47,605 bases of DNA from Clostridia bacterium. Its GTDB lineage: Bacteria; Bacillota; Clostridia; TANB77; CAG-508. Shown here piece by piece: positions 1 through 7,927 of the stretch. The notes below the pieces were generated by a model that was not told where the DNA came from, made no database searches, and was given only the letters and a program-made list of their open reading frames with translations. The position numbers were made by a program, and so were the translations under genes. Numbering within the stretch: position 1 is the first letter of the stretch; each line of letters starts with the position of its first letter. The DNA lies in contig JAAWKA010000011.1 in the NCBI GenBank assembly GCA_022797145.1, positions 1 to 47,605 of the forward strand. Direction: 5' to 3'.

Positions 1-75
1 AGTTTAATATATTAAACTGATTTTTTTTAGTACGAAAATATAAATTTTAAATAATATATAAGGAGAAAACAAAAT

Positions 76-2067
76 ATGGAAGAAAGAAAAACACAAGATA
101 ACAAAGAAGAAACTTTAACAAAAGTATCATCAAATATAGGAGAAAAAGACAAAAAGCAAAGAGCTAAAAGAAACAAAAAAGAAGAAAATAAAAATTCAAA
201 AGAGATAGAAAAAAAAGAATATAAACCGAGAAATACACAAAGAAGAAATACAAAAACACAATTAGTAGCAAGAAATGCAGAAGAAAGCCTAAATAAACAA
301 CAAAAAATATCAACTAAAGAAGAAAATAAAAAAGAAATAAAACCGAAAAAAACAAATAGTAGAAATAGAATACCATATAATAAGGAAAATAAACAAGAAT
401 TTCAATTCAAAAAAGGGACTTTAAAAATAATACCATTAGGTGGATTATTAGAAATAGGAAAAAATATAACAGTATTTGAATATGAAAATGAAATTGTAAT
501 TGTAGATTGTGGCTTAGCATTTCCAGAAGATGAAATGTTAGGAGTAGATTTAGTAATACCAGATATAACTTATTTAGAAAGAAATAAAAACAAGATAAAA
601 GGATTAGTAGTTACACATGGACATGAGGATCACATAGGAGCAATACCATATTTATTAAAACAAATAGATGTACCAATATATTCAACCAGACTAACTATGG
701 GTTTAATAAATAATAAATTAGAAGAACATGGTTTACTTAGAAAAACAAAAACAAAAGTTGTAAAACAAGGAGAAACAGTAAATCTTGGGAAGATAAAAGT
801 AGAATTTATAAGAAGTTGCCATAGTATACCAGATGCAGTAGCACTTGCACTTCATACTCCAATTGGAACAGTAATACATACTGGAGACTTTAAAATAGAT
901 TACACACCAATAGATGATGAAAGAACAGATTTTGGAAGATTAGCAGAATTAGGAAATAAAGGGGTACTAGCACTAATGTCAGATAGTACAAATGCAGAAA
1001 GAAAAGGATATACTATGTCAGAAAGTTCAGTAGGAGAAGTATTTGATAAATTATTCTTAAACTGTACCAAAAGAATAGTAGTAGCCACATTTGCATCAAA
1101 TGTTCATAGAGTGCAACAAATAGTAAATTCGTGTGTAAAATATGGAAGAAAAATAGCAGTATGTGGAAGAAGTATGATAAATATGATAAATACAGCTATT
1201 GAATTAGGATATATACAAGTACCAAAAAATGTATTTATAGATATAGACTTAATAAAAAATTATACAGATGAGCAACTAGTAATAATAACAACAGGTAGTC
1301 AAGGAGAAACTATGTCAGCACTAACAAGAATGGCCGCAGGAGAACATAGAAAAGTTGAAATTACACCAAATGATTTAATAATAATATCAGCAACTCCAAT
1401 ACCAGGTAATGAAAAACTAGTATCAAAAGTAATAGATGATCTTATGAAAATAGGAGCAGAAGTAGTATATAGTGCATTAGAATCAATACATGTATCAGGA
1501 CATGCTTGTCAAGAAGAACAAAAACTAATATTATCATTAGTAAAACCAAAATATTTTATACCAGTGCATGGAGAATATAGACAATTAATAGCACATATAG
1601 AAACAGCAAAAAAACTTGGAATAGAACAAAAAAATAGCTTTATACTAACAAATGGAAGAATATTAGAATTAAATGATAAAGAAGCAAAATTAACAGGAAC
1701 AGTACCATCAGGAAGAATATTAGTAGATGGATTAGGAGTAGGAGATGTAGGTAATATAGTATTAAGAGATAGGCAGCATCTATCACAAGATGGACTAATA
1801 GTAATAGTCATAACAATGGATTCAGCCACAGGAGAAGTAGTGGCAGGTCCAGACGTAATATCGAGAGGATTTGTATATGTAAGAGAAGCAGAAAATTTAA
1901 TGGATGATGTAAAAAAAGTAATAAAAGAAGAAATAGAAAGATGTGAACAAAAACACATAAAAGAATGGTCAATTATAAAATCAAACCTAAAAGATACTTT
2001 AAGAGATTATATTTATCAAAAAACTAAAAGGAACCCAATGTTATTGCCGATTATTATGGAGATATAG
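76..2067 (+). CDS. rnjA: Ribonuclease J (metallo-beta-lactamase/beta-CASP RNase)
   Basis: A cytoplasmic 5'-3' exoribonuclease and endoribonuclease for mRNA decay and rRNA maturation in Firmicutes. The protein has 663 residues, about 110 more than the usual 555, because of a Lys/Glu/Asn-rich low-complexity N-terminal extension (residues 1-112). The catalytic core starts near KGTLKIIPLGGLLEIG. The metal-binding motif HGHEDH is at residues 181-186, with further ligands His249, Asp271 (HTGDFK) and the PVHGEYRQL histidine at about 498. The C-terminus (KRNPMLLPIIMEI) matches family ends, so the gene is complete. AAGGAG lies about 10 nt upstream of the ATG. It is followed by a strong terminator at 2188, so it is probably the last gene of its transcript. 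rnjA versus rnjB cannot be decided from this sequence. Confidence 0.95.
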   Translation: MEERKTQDNKEETLTKVSSNIGEKDKKQRAKRNKKEENKNSKEIEKKEYKPRNTQRRNTKTQLVARNAEESLNKQQKISTKEENKKEIKPKKTNSRNRIPYNKENKQEFQFKKGTLKIIPLGGLLEIGKNITVFEYENEIVIVDCGLAFPEDEMLGVDLVIPDITYLERNKNKIKGLVVTHGHEDHIGAIPYLLKQIDVPIYSTRLTMGLINNKLEEHGLLRKTKTKVVKQGETVNLGKIKVEFIRSCHSIPDAVALALHTPIGTVIHTGDFKIDYTPIDDERTDFGRLAELGNKGVLALMSDSTNAERKGYTMSESSVGEVFDKLFLNCTKRIVVATFASNVHRVQQIVNSCVKYGRKIAVCGRSMINMINTAIELGYIQVPKNVFIDIDLIKNYTDEQLVIITTGSQGETMSALTRMAAGEHRKVEITPNDLIIISATPIPGNEKLVSKVIDDLMKIGAEVVYSALESIHVSGHACQEEQKLILSLVKPKYFIPVHGEYRQLIAHIETAKKLGIEQKNSFILTNGRILELNDKEAKLTGTVPSGRILVDGLGVGDVGNIVLRDRQHLSQDGLIVIVITMDSATGEVVAGPDVISRGFVYVREAENLMDDVKKVIKEEIERCEQKHIKEWSIIKSNLKDTLRDYIYQKTKRNPMLLPIIMEI

Positions 2068-2187
2068 TCGAACGTACTGGTTTCAAGCAATTTGAGAAGG
2101 TTTGAGAACTAATTGGGAACTTATAGAGTGAGTTTAGATAGGTTTTTAGCTAAAAACTGGAAGAGTAGATGTAAAAAATATCATACA

Positions 2188-2225
2188 AAAGAAACTATAT
2201 TTTATGAATATAGTTTCTTTTTTTT
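2188..2225 (+). terminator. Rho-independent terminator after RNase J
   Basis: A 14-bp perfect stem (AAAGAAACTATATT pairing with 2207-2220) with a 5-nt loop and a T-run. It lies 120 bp after the RNase J stop codon. The 2068-2187 stretch between them has no recognisable gene. Confidence 0.9.
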
Positions 2226-2329
2226 ACAACTTTTATAAAAAGACTTGTTGTTTTTTGTTCGTGCGTAATAGAATATATACAAACAGAGGAAACAAAATAA
2301 AAAATTTTTAATATAAGTGTCCAAAGGTA

Positions 2330-2688
2330 ATTTTTTCCTATGAGACAGTATTGTACTTTCATGATTTAACAGATAGGGCAAATTTATGGTGGCTGTTCCA
2401 TCAAAGTATTTAAAGAGTTTTTAATATAAATTTTCATATATCAAAGATGAATTACATGAAATTGGAATAGGAAAAGTTATAACACCATACAGCAATAAAG
2501 TATATTATTATGATATGGAAAGAACAATTTGTGATATTATTAGAAATAAAAATAAAATTGAAAAATATCAATTCAGCGATGTTCTGAAAAGATAATCCAA
2601 TTTAAAAGTAAAAGATATTTCAAAATTATATAAATATGCTGAAAAATTTAATAAATACTTTAGCAGGAGTAAATATTTGAAATAAAAA
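2330..2688 (+). pseudogene. AbiEi-type (type IV) antitoxin relic
   Basis: No intact frame exists, but pieces read as an AbiEi-family antitoxin. One frame gives YFHDLTDRAN and the neighbouring frame continues MVAVPSKYLKSF, so there is a frameshift. After a stop, a longer stretch runs IGIGKVITPYSNKVYYYDME, then RTICDIIRNKNKIEKYQFSD, the family's typical ERTICDIIR region. After another stop comes KVKDISKLYKYAEKFNKYF, which fits the end of the family. At least two stops and one frameshift show it is dead. No AbiEii toxin partner follows; the next item is the 35-bp repeat at 2738. In AbiE systems this protein represses and neutralises a nucleotidyltransferase toxin. Identification is from remembered family patterns. 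Confidence 0.6.
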
Positions 2689-2737
2689 TGCAGTAATACC
2701 AGTACTTTTAGGGATTGATACTACTGCATTGTTAGCC

Positions 2738-2772
2738 TTTTGTTACCCACCACATAAGTCGTAATAGGTTTT
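2738..2772 (+). repeat. 35-bp dispersed repeat, copy R1
   Basis: First of four exactly 35-bp copies, all on the same strand. It carries the shared blocks GTTACCCACC and AATAGGTTTT. R1 and the copy at 26493 stay similar for about 55 bp further upstream (for example GGGATTGATACTA against GGAATTGATACTA). R1 lies at the 3' side of the AbiEi relic and 32 bp before the promoter of the type III antitoxin. Confidence 0.85.
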
Positions 2773-2803
2773 GCAGTTTTTGGGAAAAAGTCATGAGATT
2801 TTA

Positions 2804-2833
2804 TTGACATAAGGTATAAAAAGGTAGTATAAT
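2804..2833 (+). promoter_or_regulatory. Promoter of the type III TA module
   Basis: A consensus -35 TTGACA (2804-2809) is separated by 18 bp from TATAAT (2828-2833). Transcription should begin near 2840, just before the repeat array of the antitoxin RNA. Confidence 0.8.
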
Positions 2834-2839
2834 TAATAT

Positions 2840-3031
2840 ACTAGAAGAGTAATCTATTTAGATTACTAATAGGAAGTTCTTACCTAAAAAGAGAACGATT
2901 TAAAATTAGGTAAAGTTCAAGCCTTATAAATAAACTGATTTGAAATTAGGTAATGCTTAAGCCTTATAAATAAGCAGTTTTAAATTAAGAATTAAGGGGG
3001 TACATTTGAAAAAGTGTATTCCCTATTTTAA
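2840..3031 (+). ncRNA. ToxI-like antitoxin RNA repeat array
   Basis: Two clear 40-nt tandem units lie at 2905-2944 and 2945-2984 (both begin ATTAGGTAA and share GCCTTATAAATAA). A more diverged unit precedes them at about 2867-2904. Directly after comes a hairpin (GGGGGTACA at 2996 pairing with TGTATTCCC at 3015) followed by a T-rich stretch. Promoter, about 2.9 short repeats, leaky terminator and then a ToxN-family gene is the standard layout of type III toxin-antitoxin loci. There the toxin cuts the repeat RNA into units that fold into pseudoknots and inhibit it. Confidence 0.8.
2996..3031 (+). terminator. Leaky terminator between antitoxin RNA and toxin
   Basis: A 9-bp stem with two G-U pairs, a 10-nt loop and a short T-rich tail (TATTTTA). 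It sits 17 bp before the toxin start. In type III loci such a terminator limits read-through so that antitoxin RNA exceeds toxin mRNA. Confidence 0.8.
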
Positions 3032-3047
3032 TAAGAAATGAGGAGAG

Positions 3048-3554
3048 ATGGAAGAATTACTATTTTATACAGTTGATAAAAATTATATTAAATATTTAAG
3101 TAAATTTGAAAGTCATGTAAGTTATAATAAAAATGAAATAGGACATAGTAGACCATATTTAGGAATTGTATTAAAGATAGAGAATTATAAATATTTTGTG
3201 CCGTTATATTCATATAAAGAACAGTATCAAAAATATAAAAATAATCCTAGCTTCTTTTTTATTTATGATAGAAAGAACAATCCTTTAGCAATTGTTAAGT
3301 TTTCCTCTATGATTCCAGTTCCTAATAACATAAGAGTAACATCATTACTAGAATATAATAAAAGTGATAAAAAATATAAGGATTTAATATCGGCAGAATA
3401 TAGATATATAAATTCTAATAAAGAAGAAATATTTAAAAGAGCAAATAAAATGTATATTGCTGTAACAAAACACAAAAATAACTTTCTTAAAACAATTGCT
3501 TGTAATTTTAAATTATTAGAAGAAAAATGTTTGGCATATAATACTGAAAAATAA
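3048..3554 (+). CDS. Type III toxin, ToxN/AbiQ family endoribonuclease
   Basis: A 168-residue endoRNase toxin that would cleave cellular and phage mRNA unless held by its repeat RNA. Family features visible: N-terminal FYTVDKNYIKYLSKFESHV, then RPYLGIVLKIENYKYFVPL, the AVIKFSSMIPV-like strand (AIVKFSSMIPVP) and the C-terminal CNFKLLEEKCLAY typical of ToxN. The usual (T/S)SPKxKH segment reads YSYKEQY here, keeping Ser and Lys but losing Pro and His. Activity may therefore differ from the reference enzymes. The AGGAG is unusually close to the ATG (2-3 nt), which suggests weak translation. It is preceded by its promoter, repeat array and terminator. Ile codon choice (more ATT) differs from the neighbouring core genes. 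Confidence 0.85.
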   Translation: MEELLFYTVDKNYIKYLSKFESHVSYNKNEIGHSRPYLGIVLKIENYKYFVPLYSYKEQYQKYKNNPSFFFIYDRKNNPLAIVKFSSMIPVPNNIRVTSLLEYNKSDKKYKDLISAEYRYINSNKEEIFKRANKMYIAVTKHKNNFLKTIACNFKLLEEKCLAYNTEK

Positions 3555-3587
3555 GTAATAACAATAATGTGTAAAGGAGAGAAAGAA

Positions 3588-4089
3588 ATGAATTATGAAA
3601 AATGTATTAACAAAATTATAGAGTTCTCAAAAAGATTTTATAATAGTTTAGATTTTGCCCATAATATGGAGCATGGGAAAAGAGTAGTAAGAAATGCAAA
3701 AAAAAATTGCGGAGACTGAAGGTGGAGATTTATTTTTGATAGAAGCTAGTGCATATTTACATCAATTTCACGATAAGTTAGATGAAGTAAATAATTTTAT
3801 AGAAACTCTGGATATAAATAATGAAACAAAGCTTAAATTATATGAAATTGTTAAATGTAGACCAGAATATATTAATGATAATTTTTTATTGGAAAGTAAA
3901 ATAGTTTATGATGTAGATGTAATAGAAGTGCTTAGTTGTTATGGATTGATTAGAGAAATAATTTGTAATGCAAAATGTAGAAATAAAGAATGGGAGCAAT
4001 CAGTAGAAGATACTATAAATGTCCAAAAGAGATTTAAAGCAAAATTAAAAACTAATACTGCATATAAAATATTAGAGAAAGATTTTTAA
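3588..4089 (+). pseudogene. HD-domain phosphohydrolase with a poly-A frameshift
   Basis: Translation from the ATG at 3588 (good GGAGAG upstream) gives MNYEKCINKIIEFSKRFYNS, then LDFAHNMEHGKRVVRNAK, and reaches a stop at 3717. The +1 frame continues KKIAETEGGDLFLIEASAYL and HQFHDKLDE to 4089. Together they read as a YedJ-like HD hydrolase (His in HNMEHG, HD in HQFHD). The break is a run of nine A at 3698-3706 where eight would keep the frame. It could be a slippage mutation, a phase-variable or slippage-tolerant site, or a homopolymer read error. The substrate is unknown. It lies 34 bp after the ToxN stop and may be cotranscribed with it. Confidence 0.65.
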
Positions 4090-4162
4090 ATAATAGATGG
4101 ATTTTGGGACTCTTATAAAAAGTGGCAAAATTATTAGATATACCAAATATAATTTGTTACCC

Positions 4163-4197
4163 TTTTGTTACCCACCCAATAAGCCATAATAGGTTTT
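4163..4197 (+). repeat. 35-bp dispersed repeat, copy R2
   Basis: Second copy, same orientation, 73 bp after the HD-gene stop. It keeps GTTACCCACC and ATAATAGGTTTT. Just upstream is another TTGTTACCC, so the end carries a short tandem (TTGTTACCC then TTTTGTTACCC), partly mirrored in R1 and R4. Confidence 0.85.
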
Positions 4198-4310
4198 AAT
4201 ATATTAGAAATTTAAAAAATAAATAGTTATATAAAAATAATAGACATTTGAAAATAAATGTTATAAAATGTTTATTATAGAAAGTAACTTAAGCAGATGT
4301 GTGTGTTGCC

Positions 4311-4461
4311 TTCTACCTTGATTTCTTATCAAGAGTCAGGAAGTGAGGCTATGTTAGAAATATTAGCATTCCTATTTATAGGATTAGTGGTATCAATAAC
4401 AATTAATTTAGCCTTGCTATGTATTGTATACATACAATGGGTAAATAGTCAGATAAAATAA
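4311..4461 (+). CDS. Small hydrophobic peptide behind an RBS-masking hairpin (type I toxin-like)
   Basis: The reading frame is 4351-4461 (36 residues: MLEILAFLFIGLVVSITINL followed by ALLCIVYIQWVNSQIK). It forms one membrane-spanning helix with a short polar tail. The leader folds as CTTGAT/ATCAAG around TTTCTT, flanked by CTTC/GAAG, which would sequester the AGGAAGTGAGG ribosome-binding region. A further pair (ATGGGTA inside the gene, TACCCAT after it) could fold the 3' end. Short hydrophobic peptides with masked RBSs in toxin-rich strips are often type I toxins, but I see no named family and no proven antisense RNA. It lies between repeats R2 and R3. Confidence 0.45.
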
Positions 4462-4510
4462 AAATACTACCCATTTGCTTGGCAGAGCGATGTGTAGTTT
4501 AACTAATTTA

Positions 4511-4807
4511 TGCGAGATACTAACAATAAATGATGAATTATAAACAGATTTTTACATAGCAGAAGCAAGCAAAGAAAAATGGAGTAAAAGAATTTTAAGG
4601 TGTCAGATAGAAAATGGACTTTTCCTATAGTTAGCAGTTTCTAAAGACAAAAATGAGATTTTAGACTTGGCTAAAATAGGACAAAAAATAAATGAGCCAA
4701 AAGATATTATAAAGAATATATATACACTAGATTTTTTAAATATAGAAGACAAAACAAATTATTCTGAGAATCAATTAAAAGAAAAAATTATAAATGAAGA
4801 TAAATAA
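4511..4807 (+). pseudogene. DUF1016 (YhcG-type PD-(D/E)XK nuclease) relic
   Basis: One frame, interrupted by two stops, reads TDFYIAEASKEKWSKRILRC, then QIENGLF, then LAVSKDKNEILDLAKIGQKI, then NEPKDIIKNIYTLDFLNIED and YSENQLKEKIINEDK. This matches the central part of DUF1016 proteins (W-S-x-R-x-L-x-x-QI, the GQ-I--P-DIIK-PY-L-FL segment, then YSE--LE-AI). The N-terminal domain and the nuclease domain are missing, so it is a fragment. In full form this family occurs with defence and restriction loci. Confidence 0.65.
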
Positions 4808-4839
4808 TAAATGAAAATATATGTGAAAGGAAAACTACT

Positions 4840-5835
4840 ATGAATAAAATTGTACCAAATAAGTTAAATGTAGGGGATGAAATAAGAGTAATTGCACCAT
4901 CGAGAAGTATGAAAATTCTAAGTGAAGAAGTAATCGAAATAGCTAAAAGCAGATTAGAACAAATGGGCTTTAAAGTTACATTTGGAAAAAATGTTATGAA
5001 TTCAATCAACGATGATTTTGGATGTGCAAGTATAGTAGACAGAGTAGAAGATTTACATGATGCATTCAAAGACGAAAATGTTAAAGCAATTTTAACAGTA
5101 ATAGGTGGTTATAATATAAACCAATTATTGGATTATATTGATTATAATTTGATAAAAGAAAATCCTAAAATTGTATGTGGATTTTCAGATATAACAGCAC
5201 TTAGTAATGCAATTTATGCAAAGACAGGATTAATTACTTATTATGGACCACATTTCTCTAGTTTTGGAATGAAATATGGATTTGATTATACTATGAATTA
5301 TTTCAAAGATATGCTAATGAATAATAAAGATATTAGTATAGAAAGTTCAACAGAGTGGAGTGATGATTCCTGGTATAAAAATCAAGAAGATAGAGAATTT
5401 ATAAAAAATGATGGTATGAAAATAATTAATTATGGAAAAGGAGAAGGTACAATAATAGGTGGGAATTTATGTACTTTAAATTTATTACAAGGAACAGAAT
5501 ATATGCCAAATGTAAATAATAGCATTCTTTTTTTAGAAGATGATGACCTTGTGGGAAATGAATTTATAAGAGAATTTGATAGAGATTTACAATCTTTATT
5601 ACATCATTTAAAGGGAAATGGTATAAAAGGAATTGTGATTGGAAGAGCAGAAAAAGGAGCTAGTATGAATTTTAAAAAGTGGAAAGAAATTATTGAAACA
5701 AAAAAAGAAATTATAAATATACCTGTTATTATAAATGCAAATTTTGGTCATACAACTCCAATTTTTACATTTCCAATTGGAGGGTATGCAACAATAGATG
5801 CAACTGAAACAGTAAAAATGAAAATAGACAATTAA
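4840..5835 (+). CDS. S66-family LD-carboxypeptidase (LdcA/MccF-like)
   Basis: A 331-residue serine peptidase of the S66 family. Members either trim the terminal D-Ala from tetrapeptide muropeptides (LdcA) or cleave microcin C-type peptide nucleotides for self-protection (MccF). The nucleophile is Ser116 in GFSDIT, the catalytic Glu is probably Glu233 in LFLEDDD, and His304 is in NFGHTTP. The start N-VGDEIRVIAPS is typical. GAAAGG precedes the ATG. It sits between repeats R2 and R3 with relics rather than in a cell-wall operon, so an immunity-type role (MccF-like) is as likely as recycling. The sequence does not decide between them. Confidence 0.85.
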   Translation: MNKIVPNKLNVGDEIRVIAPSRSMKILSEEVIEIAKSRLEQMGFKVTFGKNVMNSINDDFGCASIVDRVEDLHDAFKDENVKAILTVIGGYNINQLLDYIDYNLIKENPKIVCGFSDITALSNAIYAKTGLITYYGPHFSSFGMKYGFDYTMNYFKDMLMNNKDISIESSTEWSDDSWYKNQEDREFIKNDGMKIINYGKGEGTIIGGNLCTLNLLQGTEYMPNVNNSILFLEDDDLVGNEFIREFDRDLQSLLHHLKGNGIKGIVIGRAEKGASMNFKKWKEIIETKKEIINIPVIINANFGHTTPIFTFPIGGYATIDATETVKMKIDN

Positions 5836-5871
5836 AAAAGGATATACTAAATTAAGTTACAATATGAATAA

Positions 5872-5906
5872 ATTTGTTACCCACCACATACGTCATAATA
5901 GGTTTT
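5872..5906 (+). repeat. 35-bp dispersed repeat, copy R3
   Basis: Third copy, 36 bp after the S66 peptidase stop, same orientation. It differs from R1 at three positions (first base A; ATACGTCA in place of ATAAGTCG). Confidence 0.85.
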
Positions 5907-6065
5907 ACTAAAAAATTTTTATATATAACATAAATAAATACAAAGATTTTTTAGATTATATAACAAATATCTTCAAAAATACAAAAGTTATACTTAGAAA
6001 CAGAGTAGACATTAAAAATAATAGTAATATTTTAATAAATTAATAACAAAATTTCTTTACATTAC

Positions 6066-6094
6066 TTGTAAAAAAATATATATTAATATATAAT
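6066..6094 (+). promoter_or_regulatory. Promoter of the riboswitch leader
   Basis: TTGTAA (6066-6071), 17-bp spacer, TATAAT (6089-6094). Transcription would start near 6101, at the 5' edge of the aptamer. Confidence 0.65.
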
Positions 6095-6100
6095 ACTCAA

Positions 6101-6230
6101 TAAATGGGGGAGTAATTAGCATATTGTTAATATGTAATAAAGTCAACATACTGATATATTAATATCTGGCTTTATTTTAAATAATGAGACTTGTTTGCAA
6201 ACACAAACTTGCAGACAAAGTCTCTTTTAT
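6101..6230 (+). ncRNA. yybP-ykoY family (Mn2+) riboswitch with terminator platform
   Basis: The leader carries the family's conserved blocks in order: GGGGGAGTA with TTAGC (6106-6120), AAAGTCAACATACTG (6139-6153) and CTGGCTTTA (6166-6174). Next comes a strong hairpin (GAGACTTGTTTGCAA pairing with 6209-6224, one bulge) and a T-run ending at about 6229, placed 17 bp before the Shine-Dalgarno of the exchanger gene. yybP-ykoY RNAs sense Mn2+ and switch on Mn exporters and TerC-like or P-type pumps. A terminator platform predicts transcriptional control. Confidence 0.85.
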
Positions 6231-6259
6231 ATTTAATTTAAACTAAAGGAGGAGAGAAA

Positions 6260-7210
6260 ATGGCATTATCAATATTTTTAATTATTGTAGGATTTATATT
6301 ATTAATTATAAGTGCAGACATATTAGTTAATGGTTCAAGTGAAATTGCCAAAAAATTTCATATACCTGAAATCATAATAGGCCTTACTATTGTATCAATA
6401 GGAACATCAATGCCAGAATTATTTGTTAGTATTACATCAGCAATACAAGGGCATTCGGATATGGCAATAGGCAATGTAATTGGAAGTAATTTAACTAATT
6501 TATTACTTATTTTAGGATTATCAGCAATAATAAGAACTATCATATTTCAAAAAGAAACAAGATGCTATGAGATACCTATGTGTTTATTATCTACTATACT
6601 ACTTATGATTTTTTGTAACACTGGGGGAAATATATTAAGAACAGAAGCTATAATTTTATTAGTATTATTTGTATTATTTATTGGATATACAATATTTATG
6701 GGGAAAAAAGAAAGTGAAAGAAACATAATTGAGCTTGATATAAAAGAAAATAAAAAAAATAGCACAATAAAAAATATAATTTTTATTATACTTGGCATAG
6801 TAGGACTAAAATTAGGTGGAGATTTAACTGTAAATAATGCTATAGATGTTGCAAATTATTTTAAAGTAAGTGAAAAAATTATTAGTTTAACAATACTTGC
6901 AATAGGAACAAGCTTACCAGAACTTGTAACAAGTGTAACAGCAGCAATAAAGGGAAATAGTGATATTGCAATAGGAAATATAATTGGTTCAAATATATTT
7001 AATATTTTACTTATAATTGGTGTATCATCAGCAATAAATCCAATAGTATATAATATTTCTTATAATTTTGATTTTACTATATTACTAGTATCAACTGTGA
7101 TATTAGCAATATTTCCATTTATACCACCAAAAGACAAAATGAGTAGAGCAAATGGAGTAATATATTTATTAATCTATATCATATACTTTATAACCTTGTT
7201 TATAAAATAG
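6260..7210 (+). CDS. CaCA-family cation/Na+(H+) exchanger (YrbG-like), probably Mn-responsive
   Basis: A 316-residue inner-membrane exchanger. The two inverted alpha-repeats are clear: GTSMPELFVSITSAIQGHSD with IGNVIGSN from residue 48, and GTSLPELVTSVTAAIKGNSD with IGNIIGSN from residue 216. There are about ten hydrophobic segments and a charged central loop (KKESERNIIELDIKENKKN). The family usually exchanges Ca2+ for Na+. Placement under a yybP-ykoY riboswitch suggests export of Mn2+, alone or with Ca2+. AAGGAGGAG precedes the ATG. Apparently a one-gene transcript. Confidence 0.9.
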   Translation: MALSIFLIIVGFILLIISADILVNGSSEIAKKFHIPEIIIGLTIVSIGTSMPELFVSITSAIQGHSDMAIGNVIGSNLTNLLLILGLSAIIRTIIFQKETRCYEIPMCLLSTILLMIFCNTGGNILRTEAIILLVLFVLFIGYTIFMGKKESERNIIELDIKENKKNSTIKNIIFIILGIVGLKLGGDLTVNNAIDVANYFKVSEKIISLTILAIGTSLPELVTSVTAAIKGNSDIAIGNIIGSNIFNILLIIGVSSAINPIVYNISYNFDFTILLVSTVILAIFPFIPPKDKMSRANGVIYLLIYIIYFITLFIK

Positions 7211-7927
7211 AAGAAAAAACTATAAAAATATTGAAGTTAATAATATAGAAATAACAACAAAAGAAGAGGTTCAAATTTGCTAAACAATATATAAATCAAG
7301 AAGTTAAAATGAAATATTTACACTTAAACATAAAATACAACTTGTGGTAACCTTATTATAAAAAATTAGATGAACCAAAAAATAATAAATAAAATCATAT
7401 AAGAAAGCATTTAATATATAATTTTATAAATATTATTACCTTTTGTTAACTACTAGATAAGTATTGTATAACAAAGTATTCATTCACCATCTAGATAGTA
7501 AAATATATAGAAAAAAGCTTATAATATTATAGACAAAGTTAAAATAATATTATAGAATAAAGCCATAGAAAATTATAATAAACAGATGTTTAAATAGTAC
7601 TACTAAATTAATTAAAAATATAAAACAATACGGAGTAAAAACAAAATACATAATTTATATAATAAACAGTTACATGTAATAAAATAGAATTAAAATTTTA
7701 TAAAATGGGCGAGTACAATCTATCAAACAGAACTTTAGAAGAACTTAATAAGTTTAATTTAATAGTGATGGTTTATACAAATGAAGAAAATTAACAAAAC
7801 TTACAACAATTAGTAGTGTCAATTATTAATATCAGTTAGATACTTAGAAAGAAAAATATAGCAAAGATAAATAATATTTTCAAAATAAATAATATTATAA
7901 TTATCAAATAAGAGTAGGAGGATAACT
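7211..7927 (+). other. 717-bp gene-poor stretch with decayed sequence
   Basis: No convincing gene. At about 7436-7474 a sequence beginning TTATTACCTTTTGTTAACTA resembles the 35-bp repeats at reduced identity and may be a decayed copy. A 29-codon frame at 7705-7794 (MGEYNLSNRTLEELNKFNLI, then VMVYTNEEN) looks like a remnant of something longer but I do not recognise it. No terminator is obvious after the exchanger gene. Confidence 0.4.

Noticed and set aside
2905..2984. Tandem 40-nt repeats as a CRISPR array
   Set aside because: The units are contiguous with no spacers, only two or three copies, and lie between a promoter and a ToxN gene.
7261..7290. tRNA T-arm-like GGTTCAAATTT
   Set aside because: No cloverleaf could be assembled around it; no tRNA or rRNA gene was found in the window.
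7700..7927. T-box leader for gltX
   Set aside because: No T-box sequence, specifier domain or terminator/antiterminator pair could be found.
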